A DNA stretch of 64,000 nucleotides from Chytridium lagenaria. Taxonomy: Eukaryota > Chytridiomycota > Chytridiomycetes > Chytridiales > Chytridiaceae. Position 1 is the first letter of the stretch; every line of letters starts with the position of its first letter. The notes under the pieces were generated by a model. It searched no databases and was not told the DNA's origin. It saw only the letters and a list, made by a program, of their open reading frames with translations. Of this stretch, positions 61,652 to 64,000 are shown one piece after another. A program made the translations under genes and the position numbers. The DNA lies in the NCBI GenBank assembly GCA_025449115.1, contig JAHLKC010000175.1, positions 1 through 64,000 of the forward strand. Direction: 5' to 3'.

Positions 61652-63895
61652 GGTTTAAACGTTAGATGGATGCTGATGGTCCGACGACGGTGCGGGAGAG
61701 ATGCGGCAATTTTTTTAATTTTTTCGGGTGATGCCTCCATCTCTTTTGATGATCGATGATTGATGGGTGAGCTTCGCGTGCAGTGTTGAATATGGAGAAA
61801 AGTGTGTGTGGATCGTTGACGTTGAGTCAGTGATGTCCCGGAATAGCCATCTCCTCACTGTTGTTCACGATCCCAACGAGCTCTCCTTCATCGATCCCCA
61901 CAACACCCCGCTCTCTCTCCTCAGCGCCGCGACTCGTCTAACCATAACCTCCCCACCACATCCTCCCTTGTATAATATGAAAAAGCCACTCACCACTCTT
62001 TGCCCCAGCCCCAGCGGTGAGATGGGAAGCGATGGCCTCCACACGGTCAAGCGACGGTGATCTCTGCATAATAATTGATCGAAAAAGAAAAATTGCAAGG
62101 ATTTTGCAAGGTTGTACAATGATTTTTGGAGGTTGGTTTAAAATATTCCAGAATTGTTTTCAAAAAGTGTGGTTTTCGGACAGATTTGTTGCATGCTGGT
62201 GGCCCAGTTGAGGCATCCGCCCATGTCTATGTGCGAGCGTTGTTTTGCGATGGTTTCTTTTAATGCGTTAAGGGAAATAAGAAGATCAAGAGGAGAATGT
62301 TTGGAGAGAAAGTGTTGATGGTGTAAGTGGAATGAAGTAAAAGGGTCACGCCATGGCAAGGAGATTTGGCGTGCCATCAACATAAAAGACAATGTGACGT
62401 AGTGTCGTGGTACAAGACATGGCGTGCGTGGAATATGTGTATGTCCGCAAGGAGATGGAAATCTGGCGCGATCAGTTCTTTTTGCATGTGTTGGCTTTGA
62501 GACGGTGTTTCTGGCTGGCTCCTCTCTCTTTTCTACTGTCGCTTTTCTTTGTTGCGTCATGAGTAGAGGTTGTGGTATGCTGCGGCCATGGTCTTTTCTG
62601 TGTTGGTTTGTGTCAATGATACGGAATGGTATCTATGTGATTAGCTGCATGGTAAAGAATACGGAGTATTCTACTCTTTGGGACCCATATATATTTCTTG
62701 TCTGTTGCTGCTTGCTGGTGCTGGTGTTGTATAAAAAAAGTTGATGTGTGTTGTTGAAGGGGTGTCGTCGTCGTGTGTTGCTATGCCTAATGTTGATGTT
62801 TATTGTTTGCTCGAGTGTGATGATGATGATGATGAGATACGATGTCTGGTTGTTGTGTGTTGTGTGTGTTGTTGACTAACGAAATCTTTTTCTCCACTAG
62901 AAATTATTTCATTTCATGAATTATTTTAATTAAACCCATTATTTTTCATTAGTTGAATTTTTTGTTGCTTGTGTTTGATTTCCAACCACCAACAAAAAAT
63001 CATAGGCGGGTCTCACTCGAGTCCGTCATTCCCACACACTCCCGTTTATCATTACGGTGTTTGAGGCCAAAAACCTCATTCAATTCACTCCACCACCCGC
63101 CATCATCTTCGTTAAGCCATCTGCTCTGCTCATCATCAAGTGGGTAGAAGCGTGAATTTTATATTTCAGGTATCATTACATCATCGTTGGTCGGTATCCC
63201 CATTTCTCTTCCATTCCCATTCACCTCGTCCGTCTTCATTCGCACGCATCACACTTTGACACGCATAACCCTCCCTCTCTCTTCTCCCTCTCACATCGAC
63301 CTTTCGCATCATCATCATTATCACATCTTGGGGAAAAGTGGGATCACTAAGAGGGTTTTCCCGCCCTTAACAACCCCTAACCGACTTGATCTCAACGCGA
63401 TCCCATACACCATTCCTTCATTGCATTATGCCCGTGATCCCCCTTGTTCTCGCTCACCCGTCATCTCATCATCCATGCTCCGTCATCGATCCTCCACCAG
63501 TATTCATTCGATTAATGCCTCAAATCCACTTGTTGGTCCCACCAGAGGCAGAGCAGCCCACCCCTCATTCCCAAAATTTCTCTTTCCTTTCCTCCCGCTC
63601 CACAGCATCAGCCGTTACCCACAAATGTTCTAACCCTTTCTTTTTCATCAAAACCACCCTGCATCGCATCGTATCATACACGCAGTCAATTCAACGTAAC
63701 CGTTCTCCACGTTTATCTTTATTTTCAAGTCCAATTGTGTTTTCCATCCCTTCAAGCAAGTCATCTAAACGCAAGCATCGGAGTATCAGCCTTGACTGCT
63801 GTGCCTCGCAAAAGAAAGAGTCATAAAGACTAAAGGACTCTGCAACTTGCATCGCTCTATTAGAGAGCTACAAGCCCCCATTCCGTCTCTACATG
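61652..63895. other. No gene recognised
   Basis: About 2.2 kb. Open frames at 61767-62060, 62138-62560 and 63187-63633 are low-complexity or without any recognised domain. Several TGTTG/GATGAT simple repeats (62750-62880) and a CTC/CATC-rich stretch (63180-63330). Confidence 0.45.
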
Positions 63896-64000
63896 ACATC
63901 AGCCGTTGAGCAGAGGAACGAAAAGGAGGTTTTCGGATTCCGCAGTGTCTGGCAGCGTCGACCGTGTTGTTGGCAGGATGCCCACACCTGAATCCCTTGT
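63896..64000 (+). CDS. Possible partial exon running off the window
   Basis: One frame stays open from about 63900 to the edge, with the Ser/Arg-rich sequence RRFSDSAVSGSVDRVVGRMP. It may be the first coding exon of a gene beyond the window or chance. No domain is visible. Confidence 0.2.

Noticed and set aside
63187..63826. Two overlapping His/Ser/Pro-rich frames
   Set aside because: Overlapping frames over a CTC/CATC-rich stretch with low-complexity translation; typical of composition, not coding.

Overview
This is eukaryotic nuclear DNA, almost certainly from a fungus. Spliceosomal introns are short (about 40-80 nt, GT...AG) and the genes are compact and often divergent. They include D-aminoacyl-tRNA deacylase, dihydrolipoamide dehydrogenase, DBP4, TFIIIA with 9+1 zinc fingers, prohibitin-2, a PPR protein, eL18, MCM2, F1-ATPase delta and beta, SKI8, HAT1 and aspartate aminotransferase. 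A family of membrane hybrid histidine kinases with a MASE1-like sensor region points to an early-diverging (zoosporic or related) lineage rather than Dikarya. That placement is inference.

Layout. 0-4.3 kb is a mobile-element patch: a diverged 0.9 kb LTR-like element, a complete 2.37 kb pogo-type DNA transposon with TIRs and a TA target duplication carrying a transposase plus a small convergent passenger gene, a possible short solo LTR, and a reverse-orientation fragment of the first LTR-like element. 5-25.7 kb is a dense housekeeping block with three divergent pairs: DTD/DLD, PHB2/PPR and ATP16/ATP2. 26-34 kb holds a long unrecognised gene, SKI8, and a convergent pair of glutathione-S-transferase-like genes. 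34-53 kb is an expanded cluster of MASE1-like hybrid histidine kinases: HK1 intact on minus, a receiver relic on minus, and HK2, HK3 and HK4 on plus. HK3 is split by an LTR-like insertion with a clean 4-bp target duplication, and a 685-bp hAT-type MITE with an 8-bp target duplication lies between HK3 and HK4. 54.9-61.7 kb holds HAT1, two YABBY-like HMG-box genes and an aspartate aminotransferase. The remainder shows no convincing gene.

Biology. The kinases share one plan: multi-helix membrane sensor, His-kinase core, long disordered linker, C-terminal receiver. They look like recent local duplicates whose members are being broken by transposons and indels. ATP16/ATP2, PHB2/PPR and DLD form a mitochondrial theme in the left half.

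Caveat. Many conserved genes, including invariant motifs of DBP4, MCM2, DLD, eL18 and AAT, contain isolated one-base frame breaks with good homology on both sides. The simplest reading is residual consensus error in the assembly. Pseudogene calls (GSTs, HK2, HK4, HMG2, AAT) are therefore tentative. Exon borders were read by eye.
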